A DNA stretch of 64,000 nucleotides. Source: Aeromicrobium wangtongii. Lineage in GTDB: Bacteria > Actinomycetota > Actinomycetes > Propionibacteriales > Nocardioidaceae. Shown in pieces: positions 43,896-52,152 of the stretch. Both the position numbers and the translations under genes were made by a program. Positions within the stretch are counted from its first letter, which is position 1. The number at the start of each line of letters is the position of its first letter. The notes beneath the pieces were generated by a model, which was not told the DNA's origin, made no database searches, and was given only the letters and a program-made list of their open reading frames with translations. The stretch lies in contig NZ_CP102173.1 of assembly GCF_024584515.1 (NCBI RefSeq), positions 682,001 through 746,000 on the forward strand. Reading direction: 5' to 3'.

Positions 43896-44611
43896 CCTAG
43901 GGGGTCGCGGCGTACCGCCACGAGATCTCGGATCTCCCGGTCGACGCCGAGTCCCTTGCCCTCGAACCGCGTGACCGGCCGCCCCTCGAAGCGCGGCGCC
44001 CAGGTGCCGGAGAACTCGAAGTCGGGGCTCTGCTCGAGCACCTCGAGCATCTGGTCGGCGTAGTCCTGCCAGTCGGTCGCCAGTCGCCAGATGCCGCCCG
44101 GCTCCAGGACCCGGGCGGCGAGCCGTGCGAACTCCGGCGTGATCAGGCGACGCTTCTGGTGGCGCTTCTTGTGCCAGGGGTCGGGGAACCAGATGCGCAG
44201 CTCGTGCACCGAGCCCTCGGGGATCATCGTGCGCAGCGCCTCGGCGGCGTTGACCACCATCAGGCGGATGTTGTGGACGCCGAGGTGGCGCATCGTCACG
44301 AGGGTCTGGGCGACGCCGGGGACGTAGACCTCCAGGCCCAGGAAGTCCATCTCGGGGTGCTCCTGCGCCGCATGGACGAGGGCGTCGCCGCGTCCGCTGC
44401 CGATCTCGACCACGAGCGGGGCCTTGCGCCCGAACAGCGCCTCGGCGTCCAGGACGTAGTCGGGATCGACCGATGTGCTCATCCCGTTGTCGGGCACCTC
44501 GACGACGTAGGTCTGGGCCACGGCGTCCCACGCGGCCTGCTGCCGTTCACTGAGTCGCCCGCCGCGGCGGGCGAAGGAGACGGGTTCGGTCCGGTACTGC
44601 GTCGGTTCCAC
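43892..44611 (-). CDS. trmB: tRNA (guanine-N7-)-methyltransferase TrmB
   Basis: A 239-residue SAM-dependent methyltransferase that makes m7G46 in the tRNA variable loop. Motif I is LVVEIGSGRGDALVHAA (about 67-83); then FLGLEVYVPGV, NIRLMVVNAAEAL, and the family-specific RIWFPDPWHKKRHQKRRLI block (about 139-157). GTG 44611 is the start: TAGGCT stands six bases upstream on the reverse strand, indicating a leaderless transcript. It diverges from the DinB-like gene with only 17 bp between start codons. Confidence 0.95.
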   Translation of the reverse strand: MEPTQYRTEPVSFARRGGRLSERQQAAWDAVAQTYVVEVPDNGMSTSVDPDYVLDAEALFGRKAPLVVEIGSGRGDALVHAAQEHPEMDFLGLEVYVPGVAQTLVTMRHLGVHNIRLMVVNAAEALRTMIPEGSVHELRIWFPDPWHKKRHQKRRLITPEFARLAARVLEPGGIWRLATDWQDYADQMLEVLEQSPDFEFSGTWAPRFEGRPVTRFEGKGLGVDREIRDLVAVRRDPLG

Positions 44612-44628
44612 CGCGCTAGCCTAGACGT
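44612..44628. promoter_or_regulatory. 17-bp bidirectional leaderless promoter core
   Basis: The entire gap between two divergent start codons. Forward TAGCCT (44617-44622) is six bases before GTG 44629; reverse TAGGCT (44623-44618) is six bases before GTG 44611. The two -10 elements overlap on opposite strands, so both transcripts would begin at their start codons and polymerase binding should be mutually exclusive. Confidence 0.7.
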
Positions 44629-45147
44629 GTGGACATCGATCCCGACACGAAGGACTGGACCTGGGTGCTCGAGCGCCCGTGTCCCGACTGTGGCCTCGCG
44701 GCAGGGGAGGTCGTGCCGACCGAGGTGTCCGCGCGGGTGCTGGCGGACCTGCCGCGGTGGGAGGACGTCCTGCGGCGGGCCGAGGCGCGGGTGCGGCCTG
44801 CCCCAGCGATGTGGTCGCCCACTGAATACGCCTGCCACGTCCGCGACGTCTTCGTGATGTTCGACCAGCGGGCGCGCATGATGCTGACCCAGGACGACCC
44901 GCTGTTCGCCAACTGGGACCAGGACGAGACGGCGCTCGAGGACGACTATGCATCGCAGCTGCCGTCGGAGGTCTCGACACAGCTGGTCGCGGCCGGCCGG
45001 GCGATCGCCGCGACGTTCGACGGCGTGCTGGCCGATGAGTGGAACCGGACGGGTCGTCGCAGCAACGGCTCGACCTTCACCGTCGGCACGCTCGCGCAGT
45101 ACTTCGTGCACGACATCGTCCACCACTTGCACGACGTCCGCGGCTGA
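44629..45147 (+). CDS. DinB/mycothiol-dependent-type protein
   Basis: A 172-residue four-helix-bundle protein of the DinB superfamily. MWSPTEYACHVRDVFVMFDQRARMML contains the first metal-ligand His, and YFVHDIVHHLHDV the C-terminal H-x3-H-H metal site typical of DinB and mycothiol S-transferases. An N-terminal CPDCG pair (residues 18-22) may add metal binding. Actinobacterial members often act as mycothiol-dependent transferases; substrate unknown. Start GTG 44629 is likely leaderless. Confidence 0.8.
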   Translation: MDIDPDTKDWTWVLERPCPDCGLAAGEVVPTEVSARVLADLPRWEDVLRRAEARVRPAPAMWSPTEYACHVRDVFVMFDQRARMMLTQDDPLFANWDQDETALEDDYASQLPSEVSTQLVAAGRAIAATFDGVLADEWNRTGRRSNGSTFTVGTLAQYFVHDIVHHLHDVRG

Positions 45148-45230
45148 CGCGTCGCACCCGTTCGCCCGCTATGAACGTTGCACAACCCAACCAGTCAAGC
45201 GGGATCAAAAAGGCTGTCACGGGCGTTCGG

Positions 45231-45236
45231 TAGAGT
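45231..45236 (+). promoter_or_regulatory. -10 element TAGAGT for Bax-inhibitor-1 gene
   Basis: TAGAGT would start transcription near 45243, leaving a ~40-base leader with GGAGGG (45273-45278). No convincing -35 is visible. The 45148-45283 gap holds nothing else obvious. Confidence 0.45.
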
Positions 45237-45283
45237 AGACGTAACGACTCCACCTTTTCGGAGCCATCCCACGGAGGGAAATA

Positions 45284-46135
45284 ATGAAGAGCAGCAACCC
45301 TGTCTTCGCCCGCAGCGCCGAGTTCAACGGTCGCGGCAGTGCGACAACAGTCAACGATCCGTCCCAGTGGCAGGTCGACCTGAACGGTTCGCCCGTCTCG
45401 TCGCCGACCCACACCGAGCCGGGCGTCGGACGCATGACCATCGACTCCGTCGTGGAGAAGACAGGTCTGACCCTGGCCCTGCTCACCGTGGCGGCAACCG
45501 TCACCTGGTTCGCCATCGGTGACGTGATCGACCCGACCACCGGCGAGGCCACGATGGGCAAGGCCGCGACCTTCGCCATGGTCGGCGCGCTCGTCGGCCT
45601 GGTCCTGGCGCTGGTCAACTCGTTCAAGAAGGTCATCAGCCCCGCGCTGGTCCTGGCCTACGCGGTGTTCGAGGGCGTGTTCATCGGTGCCTTCTCCAAG
45701 GTCATCGCGGCCTACGTCGGCGACACCTCGATCGTCTTCCAGGCCGTGCTCGGCACGGTCGTGGCCTTCGCAGGCACCCTGGCGGCGTACAAGTTCTTCA
45801 ACATCCAGGTGACCGACAAGTTCCGCAAGATCATGACGATCTCCGGTTTCGCGATCGTCGGCGTCCTGCTGATCAACCTGCTGCTGAGCGTCACCGGTGT
45901 CTTCGAGTCCGGCGGCCTGCGGGGCTTCAACACCCTCGGCCTGCTCGTCTCGTGCGCCCTGGTGGTCTACGCGACCTTCATGCTGATCATGGACTTCGAC
46001 TACGCCGAGAAGGGCATCGAGGCCGGACTGCCCGAGCGCGAGTCCTGGCGAGTGGCCTTCGGCCTGACCGTCACGCTCGTGTGGCTCTACATCGAGATCC
46101 TGCGCATCCTCGCGATCCTGCGTGGAGACAACTGA
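45284..46135 (+). CDS. Bax inhibitor-1/YccA family membrane protein
   Basis: A 283-residue integral membrane protein with seven hydrophobic segments after a ~55-residue hydrophilic N-terminus. Helix 1 is TGLTLALLTVAATVTWF; the segment VFEGVFIGAFSKV and the final GLTVTLVWLYIEILRILAIL helix are typical of the BI-1/YccA family (bacterial YbhL-like pH-sensitive Ca2+ leak channels). GGAGGG lies 5 bases before ATG 45284. Monocistronic: own promoter upstream and a strong terminator at 46156-46187. Confidence 0.92.
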   Translation: MKSSNPVFARSAEFNGRGSATTVNDPSQWQVDLNGSPVSSPTHTEPGVGRMTIDSVVEKTGLTLALLTVAATVTWFAIGDVIDPTTGEATMGKAATFAMVGALVGLVLALVNSFKKVISPALVLAYAVFEGVFIGAFSKVIAAYVGDTSIVFQAVLGTVVAFAGTLAAYKFFNIQVTDKFRKIMTISGFAIVGVLLINLLLSVTGVFESGGLRGFNTLGLLVSCALVVYATFMLIMDFDYAEKGIEAGLPERESWRVAFGLTVTLVWLYIEILRILAILRGDN

Positions 46136-46155
46136 TCTGCAGCACCACCCACGAC

Positions 46156-46187
46156 GATGGCCGGCTCCCGCGAGGGGGCCGGCCATC
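46156..46187. terminator. bidirectional intrinsic-terminator-like hairpin
   Basis: A 14-bp stem (46156-46169 with 46174-46187, one G-U) and GCGA tetraloop between the convergent Bax-inhibitor-1 and SGNH hydrolase genes. No U-run, as is common in actinobacteria. Confidence 0.75.
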
Positions 46188-46222
46188 GGTCTGTTCCAGG
46201 CAGGTGTCGAACGAACAGGTGA

Positions 46223-47161
46223 TCAGGCGCGGCGCCGCCGCAGCACGGTGGCCCAGCGCCGGCCGTGGCCCGCTTCCTGGACGACCTGCGTGCCTGCGTT
46301 CTCGGCGGCCTCCGCAGCCGCCGCGTGCACCGACATGAGGTCGCGGGGCGGCTCGGTCGTCGGGTAGCTCGCGTAGGCCAGCAGGCGGTTCTTCTCGCGC
46401 AGCGAGGCCGCGACGGCCGGAACCAGCACCGAGACCATGTTGGCGTAGCCCCGCTCGGACGGGTGGAAGTTGTCGAGCCCGAACATGATGTCGCGGTTCT
46501 CGACGAACAGGTCGCCCAGGAGATCGGCCAGGGACACGGCGCGACCGCCGGCACCCACCACCGCGATGGTCTGCTTGCGGGCCAGGTTGCGGCTCCACCG
46601 GCGAGCGACCGCGCGCAGGGGCTGCATGATCGGGCGGATGGTGCCCAGGTCGGGAGTCGTTCCGACCACGACCTCGCAGCCGGAGTCGACCAGGTGGCGG
46701 ACGACGTCGCCGAGGAGGCGGGCCGAGGTGCTGGGCGGCACCTGGTGCGTCACGTCGTTGGTGCCGACGACGATCACCGCGACGTGCGGCTCGAAGTCGG
46801 CCTCGCGCTCGATCTGGCCCATCAGCTCGGATGTTTGGGCGCCGACGACTGCCTGGCTGCGCACCTCGACGGGGGCGTCCATGACATGTGTCAGCCCGAT
46901 GCCCAGCATGGCCGGCGGAGTGGAATCGGCGGTTGTCATGCCGTAACCGACCGCGGCGGAGTCACCGATCACCAGCAGGCGGATCGGGGCGCCGGGCAGG
47001 TCGTCGCCGTAGATGGCATCCGGGGAAGGGGGGCGGGCGTCTGTCGTGCCGATGGCACGGCGCGCCAGCATGGCCTCGCCGATCAGGAATCCGTAGAACC
47101 CCGAGAGAGTGGCTCCCCCTCCGATCAGTGCGGTGGCGGCAGCTCGGCGGGGACGGACCAT
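46223..47161 (-). CDS. SGNH/GDSL family hydrolase
   Basis: A 312-residue esterase/lipase-fold protein. Block I is VIGDSAAVGYGM with the catalytic Ser, block III IVVGTNDVTH, and block V LDNFHPSERGY with the Asp-His dyad. Residues 1-35 are a possible signal or anchor (AAATALIGGGATLSGFYGFLIG), so it may be exported or membrane-bound. ATG 47161 has TAAAAT six bases upstream on the reverse strand (leaderless). Substrate unknown; may trim acyl groups from lipids or glycans. Confidence 0.88.
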   Translation of the reverse strand: MVRPRRAAATALIGGGATLSGFYGFLIGEAMLARRAIGTTDARPPSPDAIYGDDLPGAPIRLLVIGDSAAVGYGMTTADSTPPAMLGIGLTHVMDAPVEVRSQAVVGAQTSELMGQIEREADFEPHVAVIVVGTNDVTHQVPPSTSARLLGDVVRHLVDSGCEVVVGTTPDLGTIRPIMQPLRAVARRWSRNLARKQTIAVVGAGGRAVSLADLLGDLFVENRDIMFGLDNFHPSERGYANMVSVLVPAVAASLREKNRLLAYASYPTTEPPRDLMSVHAAAAEAAENAGTQVVQEAGHGRRWATVLRRRRA

Positions 47162-47167
47162 GTAAGG

Positions 47168-47173
47168 ATTTTA
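47168..47173 (-). promoter_or_regulatory. -10 element TAAAAT for leaderless SGNH hydrolase gene
   Basis: Reverse-strand TAAAAT, six bases (CCTTAC), then ATG 47161. Strongest AT match among the leaderless set. Confidence 0.65.
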
Positions 47174-47246
47174 GGGTGCGCTGGTCCCGGGCCGCGTCCG
47201 GGAGGGGCGCAGTGAGATGGCTGTCCCGCGAGGAGCGCGCGAGCCC

Positions 47247-47276
47247 TTGTCGCTCCGGCCAATCCGGTGCTACGGT
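47247..47276 (+). promoter_or_regulatory. P450 promoter TTGTCG-18-TACGGT
   Basis: TTGTCG (47247-47252), 18-bp spacer, TACGGT (47271-47276). Predicted start near 47283, right at the left edge of the operator. Confidence 0.6.
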
Positions 47277-47282
47277 CGATTT

Positions 47283-47301
47283 CGGATACCAACAGTATCC
47301 G
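47283..47301. promoter_or_regulatory. operator palindrome CGGATAC-N5-GTATCCG
   Basis: Perfect 7-bp arms (47283-47289, 47295-47301) at the expected transcription start of the P450 gene, 17 bases before its ATG. The shape suits a TetR-type repressor; no such regulator gene is in the window. Confidence 0.65.
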
Positions 47302-47317
47302 GGGCGAAGGGGATCGG

Positions 47318-48712
47318 ATGCGCAACGACTGGTCGGGGCAGCACTTCCCGCATCCGCCCGGACGCCGCCCGGTCGTCGGTGACGTCCTGGGTGCCGATCC
47401 CGCCCAGCCGCTGCAGAGCACGATGCGGCGCGCGGGAGGTCTCGGACCGATCTTCGAGCTGCACGTGTTCGACCAGAAGTTCGTCTTCGTGAGCAGCGCG
47501 GAGCTGGCCGCCGAGCTCGCGGACGAGTCGCGGTTCCAGAAGGCTCTCTCGCCGGCCCTGGTCGCGCTGCGGGAGTTCGCCGGGGCGGGCCTGTTCACCG
47601 CGTACAACGACGAGACCGACTGGGCGCTCGCGCACGACCTGCTCCGTCCCGCCTTCACCCGCGACTCGATGCGGGGCTACCACCCGATCATGCTCGCAGC
47701 GGCGCAGGAGCTGTTCGACTCGTGGGACGCGGGCACCGGCCCCGTCGACGTCGCGGCCGACATGACCAGGCTCACGATGGAGACGATCAGCCGGACGGCG
47801 TTCAGCCACGACTTCGGCTCCTTCAGCCGCGCCGAGCCCCACCCGTTCATCCCGGCGATGATCGCGGCCCTGCGAGCCGGTCAGCGCAAGGGGTCGCTCA
47901 ACGCGATGCCGGGCTCGGCCCTGATGGCCCGCCGGATCGACAAGCGCAACGCCCATCACCAGGCGTACGTCGACCGGTTGCTGGACGACATCATCGCGGA
48001 GCGACGGGCCGAGGGCGCCGCGAAGAAGGATGACCTGCTGGGCATCATGCTCGACACCCCGCACCCGCAGACCGGGGAGAAGCTGGACGACCTGAACATC
48101 CGGCACCAGATCTTGACCTTTCTGGTCGCCGGTCACGAGACGACCTCCGGCGCGCTGTCGTTCGCCCTGTACTACCTGTCGCGCAATCCGGCGCTGATGG
48201 CCACGGCGCACGAGGAGGTCGACCGCATCCTCGGCCCGGACCGTGACGCGGAGCCGACCTTCGAGCAGGTGCCCAAGTTCCGGTATCTGCGCCGCGTGCT
48301 GGACGAAGGGCTGCGCCTGTGGCCGACGGCCCCGGCCTTCGCCCGCAGCCCCCGCGCCACGACGACGCTCAGCACCGGACACGTCATGCGGCCTCAGGAC
48401 TGGGCGCTGGTCATGCTGCCGATGGTGCACCGCGATCCCGCTGTCTGGGGCCCGGACGCCGACGAGTTCGATCCCGACCGGTTCTCGCCCGAGCGGTCCC
48501 GCGGGCGGGTGGCCCACAGCTACAAGCCGTTCGGGACGGGGGAGCGGTCGTGCATCGGACGCCAGTTCGCCCTGCACGAGGCGATTCTGGTGCTCGCCCG
48601 CGTGCTGCGCCGCTACGACCTCACCCCAGACCCCGGGTACGAGCTGCGGATCACCGAGCGGCTGACCCTGATGCCCGAGGGCTTCGAGCTCTGGCTCAGC
48701 CCGCGTCGCTGA
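47318..48712 (+). CDS. cytochrome P450 (CYP102A-type heme domain)
   Basis: A 464-residue haem monooxygenase domain. The I-helix oxygen-activation motif is AGHETT (271-276), the K-helix E-x-x-R is in VLDEGLRLWP, and the haem loop is FGTGERSCIGRQFALHEA with ligand Cys 412. Length and the LTFLVAGHETTSG/ PRPxxR-type blocks resemble the haem domain of CYP102 fatty acid hydroxylases, but no reductase domain is fused, so separate redox partners are needed. AAGGGGA (47306-47312) is the ribosome binding site for ATG 47318. Promoter and operator are visible upstream. The 3' end overlaps the VOC gene by 17 bases. Confidence 0.93.
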   Translation: MRNDWSGQHFPHPPGRRPVVGDVLGADPAQPLQSTMRRAGGLGPIFELHVFDQKFVFVSSAELAAELADESRFQKALSPALVALREFAGAGLFTAYNDETDWALAHDLLRPAFTRDSMRGYHPIMLAAAQELFDSWDAGTGPVDVAADMTRLTMETISRTAFSHDFGSFSRAEPHPFIPAMIAALRAGQRKGSLNAMPGSALMARRIDKRNAHHQAYVDRLLDDIIAERRAEGAAKKDDLLGIMLDTPHPQTGEKLDDLNIRHQILTFLVAGHETTSGALSFALYYLSRNPALMATAHEEVDRILGPDRDAEPTFEQVPKFRYLRRVLDEGLRLWPTAPAFARSPRATTTLSTGHVMRPQDWALVMLPMVHRDPAVWGPDADEFDPDRFSPERSRGRVAHSYKPFGTGERSCIGRQFALHEAILVLARVLRRYDLTPDPGYELRITERLTLMPEGFELWLSPRR

Positions 48713-49130
48713 GACGGACGCGTCCGCTCTCGTCGATCGGCCAGAACGGGTTGAAGGCAACCTCCCAGGGATGCCCGTCCGGATCGGCGAAGTACCCCGA
48801 GTAGCCACCCCAGTCCTGCTCCGCGGCCGGCTTGAGGATCGTGCCACCGGCGGCCTCCACCTCGGCCAGCACCTGGTCGACCTCGTCGTGGGTGCGGGTG
48901 TTGAAGGCGATCGTGATGCCGCTGAACGTCGCGCCGGTGTCGGCGACCCGGGCGTCGCCCGCGAGGTCGTCGCGGCCCCAGAGCGCCAGAACCAGTCCGT
49001 TCGTGAGCTGGTAGAAGGCGACCTCGGGCTCCGGGTTGCCCTTCGTCCACCCCAGCCCGTCCTCGTAGAAGCGCCGCGACCGCTCCAGGTCGGCGACGCC
49101 GAGCGTGATGAGGCTGATGCGCTGCTCCAT
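48696..49130 (-). CDS. VOC (glyoxalase/bleomycin resistance) family protein
   Basis: A 144-residue protein of the vicinal-oxygen-chelate fold: the first beta-alpha-beta unit ISLITLGVADLERSRRFYEDGLGWT and the second unit ATFSGITIAFNTRTHDEVDQVLAEVEAAGGTILKPA, ending GYFADPDGHPWEVAFNPF with the metal-ligand Glu. Possible detoxification enzyme or binding protein. ATG 49130 has TAGTCT six bases upstream on the reverse strand; that -10 contains the stop codon of the upstream qorB reading frame. Confidence 0.88.
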   Translation of the reverse strand: MEQRISLITLGVADLERSRRFYEDGLGWTKGNPEPEVAFYQLTNGLVLALWGRDDLAGDARVADTGATFSGITIAFNTRTHDEVDQVLAEVEAAGGTILKPAAEQDWGGYSGYFADPDGHPWEVAFNPFWPIDESGRVRLSDAG

Positions 49131-49136
49131 CCGGTG

Positions 49137-49142
49137 AGACTA
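49137..49142 (-). promoter_or_regulatory. -10 element TAGTCT for leaderless VOC gene
   Basis: Reverse-strand TAGTCT, six bases, ATG 49130. The TAG of the element doubles as the stop of the qorB frame. Confidence 0.55.
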
Positions 49143-49987
49143 CTTCTGCCCGCGCAGACCGTCCACGAGTGGAATCGTCGGGCGGCCGAGCAGATCGTGC
49201 AGGTCGCCCGTGGTCACCTCGAGCTCGCCCTTGCTGATCGAGACGTCCGAGGCGGCGGCGAAGCCCATTGCTCCGGGACACCGGCATCCTTGAGGATCGC
49301 GACCTGCTGCGCGGGGGTGACCTGCGAGACGGAGACGGGCTCGCCGATGACCTCCGAGATCGCGGCGGCCAGCTCATCCTGCGTCCATGCGACATCGCCG
49401 CCGAGCTCGTAGACCGCCTTGAGCGGCGCATCGGTGGTCAGGACGACCGCGGCGGCCTCGGCGAGGTCTGCGCGGGCGGCGCTGGAGATCTTGCCGTCGC
49501 CGGCGCTGGTCAGGAGCGTCCCGGTCTGGGCGGCCGACTCCACCGACGGCAGGTAGTTCTCGTGGTACCAGCCATTGCGCAGCAGGACGTGCTCGATCCC
49601 GCTGGAGGCGAGGTACTTCTCGGTCTCGAGGTGCTCGGGCGCGACCGGCAGCGTGGAGGTGTCGGCAGACGGCGCGCTCGTGTAGGCCAGCAGGCTGACG
49701 TTCTGGGCGATCGCGGCGTCGACGACGTTGGCGTGCTGGCGGGGGCGCTGACCGATCTCGTTGCCCGAGATCAGCAGGACCTTGTCGACGCCGACGAGGG
49801 CCGCGTCGAGCGCCTCGCGGTCGTCATAGCTGGCGATGCGGACCTCGACGCCCTTGTCGGCGATGGGCTGGGCCTTGGCGGCGTCGCGCACGACGGCGAC
49901 GATCTCGGAGGCCGGCACGCGGTCGAGCAGCGCGTCGACGACGAGCGAGCCCAGGTGTCCGGTGGCGGCGGTGACGGCAATGGGCAT
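49140..49987 (-). pseudogene. qorB: QorB-type NAD(P)H:quinone oxidoreductase with -1 frameshift
   Basis: Starts at ATG 49987 with ITVTAATGHLG-like PIAVTAATGHLGSLVVDALL, then RNGWYHENYLPSV and TQDELAAAISEVIGEPVSV, the NmrA-like QorB/YtfG family. The frame is lost near 49266-49272 after DAGVPEQ; shifting by one base restores M-G-F-A-A-A-S-D-V-S-I-S-K-G-E-L-E-V and a proper end G-L-R-G-Q-K at TAG 49142-49140. The restored product is 282 residues, the normal family length. As read, translation stops at 49214 after a scrambled tail. This is either a real single-G deletion or a sequencing error. Confidence 0.85.
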
Positions 49988-50067
49988 GAGTGGTCCTGTT
50001 CGATAGGGGCCGCGCAGAGGCGGGTGAAATCGAGCCTATGACTGTTCGACGGGATGCCGGCCGTTGC

Positions 50068-50652
50068 TCAGGCCTCGGACACGGCCTGGCCGGCAGCGTC
50101 CGCGACGACCCCGGCTGCGACAGCGGCCTCACGGTAGGCGGCAGCCAGCGTGGTGACGGTCTCGTGGGCGTTGAGCCCGCTGGGATTGGGCACCACCCAC
50201 ACCTGCGCGCCGCCCATCGTCCGTTCCTGACGGCCGGCGCGGGCCTTCTTCTCGGCGAAGGCGATCCGGTACGTGGTGATCCCCGCCAGCGCGACGACCC
50301 GCGGACGATGCTGCTCGACGAAGGCTTCGAGCCGCGTCCGTCCCGCGAGAAGCTCGTCGTTCTCCAGCTCGTCGGCCCGCGCCGACGCCCGGGCCACGAT
50401 GTTGGTGATCCCCACGCCGCGCGACAGCAGGGCAGGCGCGGCGTCCTCGGGGGTCATGACGTCGTCGGGCAGGATGCCGGCGAGCCGCAGAGCCGGGTAG
50501 AACCGGTTGCCGGGCCGGGCGAAGTGCAGGCCGGTCGCGGCGCTGACCAGACCGGGGTTGATGCCGACGAACAGCAGCCGCAGGTCCTCAGGGACCAGGT
50601 CCGGGATCGTCCGCCCCGCGAACGACTCCAGCTCAGCCCGTGAGAACCCCAT
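50068..50652 (-). CDS. mug: mismatch-specific uracil-DNA glycosylase (Mug family)
   Basis: A 194-residue base-excision repair enzyme. The active-site block is LFVGINPGLVSAATGLHFARPGNRFYPALRLAGI (G-I-N-P-G with the catalytic Asn) and the DNA-intercalation block is VVPNPSGLNAHET. It removes U and related lesions from G:U mismatches. ATG 50652 has TACGGT six bases upstream on the reverse strand (leaderless). It stands alone, 80 bases from qorB. Confidence 0.9.
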   Translation of the reverse strand: MGFSRAELESFAGRTIPDLVPEDLRLLFVGINPGLVSAATGLHFARPGNRFYPALRLAGILPDDVMTPEDAAPALLSRGVGITNIVARASARADELENDELLAGRTRLEAFVEQHRPRVVALAGITTYRIAFAEKKARAGRQERTMGGAQVWVVPNPSGLNAHETVTTLAAAYREAAVAAGVVADAAGQAVSEA

Positions 50653-50658
50653 GCCCCG

Positions 50659-50664
50659 ACCGTA
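50659..50664 (-). promoter_or_regulatory. -10 element TACGGT for leaderless mug gene
   Basis: Reverse-strand TACGGT, six bases (CGGGGC), ATG 50652. Confidence 0.55.
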
Positions 50665-50770
50665 GCGTCCGGCAGGACCTCGGCCGGTCTGACGACTCAA
50701 TCCTCCAGATCGGAAAGGATCGCACGGTGGCGGGTCGCGACAAAGCGCCCTGTGGCGCGAGCGCCGCTAC

Positions 50771-50776
50771 TAGTCT
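50771..50776 (+). promoter_or_regulatory. -10 element TAGTCT for DUF4279 gene
   Basis: TAGTCT, seven bases, GTG 50784. No ribosome binding site before any of the alternative downstream ATGs. Confidence 0.5.
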
Positions 50777-50783
50777 TTCGTTC

Positions 50784-51305
50784 GTGCAACGACCCACATG
50801 GATGCGGACCCGCCGGCAACCACCCATGCGGATGAGCCAATACGCCTGCTTCGCGCTGCGCAGCCAGTCGATGTCGTCCGTCGAGATGGCTGCCCATCTC
50901 GCGGTGGAACCAGACGAGGTCACGGTTCGCGGAAGTAGACAGCTCGATCCCGTACGTCCGGCGGGCCACTCCTGGAAGGTCGTCTGCCGAACCCCAGGGC
51001 TCGATCTCGACACGCTGGTCGCCACTGTCCTTGATCGGGTTGCCCCGGCGGCGGCCCGGATTCGGGAGCTTGTTGACGCGGACGTCATTGACGCGACGCT
51101 CCTGATCGTCAGGTACTTCAACGACGAGGCCGGTCAGGCCGAGGAGAAAGTGGCGTTCGACGAAGACGGTCACACCTGGGAGAAGATGCCCGGTCAACAT
51201 CACATGTTGGGGTGGTCGTTGGAGGCAGAGACGCTCGAGCTGCTGGTGTCAATGGGTGCGTCGATCGACGTCGACGAGTATGGGTGGCCGATGAGCATGA
51301 GCTGA
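50784..51305 (+). CDS. DUF4279 family protein
   Basis: A protein of up to 173 residues. The core MSQYACFALRSQSMSSVEMAAHLAVEPDEVTVRGSR, then HSWKVVCRTPGLDLDTLVATVLDRV, fits the DUF4279 pattern; function unknown. Start choice is uncertain: GTG 50784 is favoured by a -10 element seven bases before it, with ATG 50802, 50826 or 50832 as alternatives. Codon use looks less GC-biased at places (e.g. AGTAGACAG, TCAATGGGT) than neighbours, hinting at later acquisition; this is a weak impression. No operon partners. Confidence 0.65.
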   Translation: MQRPTWMRTRRQPPMRMSQYACFALRSQSMSSVEMAAHLAVEPDEVTVRGSRQLDPVRPAGHSWKVVCRTPGLDLDTLVATVLDRVAPAAARIRELVDADVIDATLLIVRYFNDEAGQAEEKVAFDEDGHTWEKMPGQHHMLGWSLEAETLELLVSMGASIDVDEYGWPMSMS

Positions 51306-51350
51306 TGCATCGCGATCGGCATGCGGTCGCGATGCATCAGGATCGGTCAA

Positions 51351-51986
51351 TCAGGCGTACGAGACGCCGGTCGCGTGCAGCGGGCAGTAGCCGAACGGGT
51401 TCTTGACCAGGTACTGCTGGTGCTCGGACTCCGCGTAGTAGTAGTGCTCCAGCGGCACGATCGAGGTGGTGATCTCGCCGTAGCCCGCCGCAGTCATCTG
51501 CTTCTGGTAGGCATCGCGGGACGCCTCGGCCTCGGCCTGCTGCTCGGGCGTCGTGGTCAGGATGATCGAGCGGTACTGCGTGCCGCGGTCATTGCCCTGG
51601 CGCATCCCCTGCGTGGGGTCGTGGTTCTCCCAGAACACCTTCAGCAGGTCGGCGTACGAGACCTTGGTCGGGTCGAAGATGATCCGCACGACCTCGGCGT
51701 GACCCGTACGGCCGGTGCACACCTCCTCGTACGTGGGGTTCGGGGTCTGACCACCGGCATAGCCGACGGAGGTCGACCAGACGCCGGGCACCTCCCAGAA
51801 CGTCTTCTCCTCGCCCCAGAAGCACCCGAGGCCGAACACGGCGACCTCGAAACCATCCGGTGCCTGGGTCTCGACGGGGGTCCCGAGGGCCAGATGGGTT
51901 CCACCGACCTGGAACGGACGTCCCTCGCGGCCCGGCAGGGCGCTCTCGGGCGTGGGCAGCTCGGACTTGTTGCGACCAAAAATCAT
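51351..51986 (-). CDS. msrA: peptide-methionine (S)-S-oxide reductase MsrA
   Basis: A 211-residue repair enzyme. The catalytic motif is [13 protein letters not shown] (Cys 55), followed by [55 protein letters not shown] and the C-terminal [15 protein letters not shown] with a recycling Cys. The ~45-residue N-terminal extension before the catalytic domain is as in E. coli-like MsrA. ATG 51986 has AAAGGTGG upstream. It reduces Met-S-sulfoxide using thioredoxin. Confidence 0.95.
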   Translation of the reverse strand: MIFGRNKSELPTPESALPGREGRPFQVGGTHLALGTPVETQAPDGFEVAVFGLGCFWGEEKTFWEVPGVWSTSVGYAGGQTPNPTYEEVCTGRTGHAEVVRIIFDPTKVSYADLLKVFWENHDPTQGMRQGNDRGTQYRSIILTTTPEQQAEAEASRDAYQKQMTAAGYGEITTSIVPLEHYYYAESEHQQYLVKNPFGYCPLHATGVSYA

Positions 51987-52152
51987 GACGTCCACCTTTC
52001 AACGGGACTCTGTGGACCGCGCCGCGTCCCGCTCCTGTCCGAGCGCCCTCGCGGGCGACGGGTGGGCAAGACGTGCGACACGGCGTCGGTTACAACTCAT
52101 CACAGCCCCGAGGTGTTCCGCCGGTTAGTGTTGCCAGAAGGAGTGTGAGCCA

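Noticed and set aside
45165..45203. CCCGCT/AGCGGG pair before the Bax-inhibitor-1 gene as a riboswitch or terminator
   Set aside because: Only 6 bp with a 27-nt loop, upstream of the probable transcription start, and no supporting structure.
49996..50049. Direct repeat CTGTTCGA (49996-50003, 50042-50049) upstream of qorB as an operator pair
   Set aside because: Only 8 bases match, spacing is 46 bp with no symmetry, and chance occurrence is plausible.
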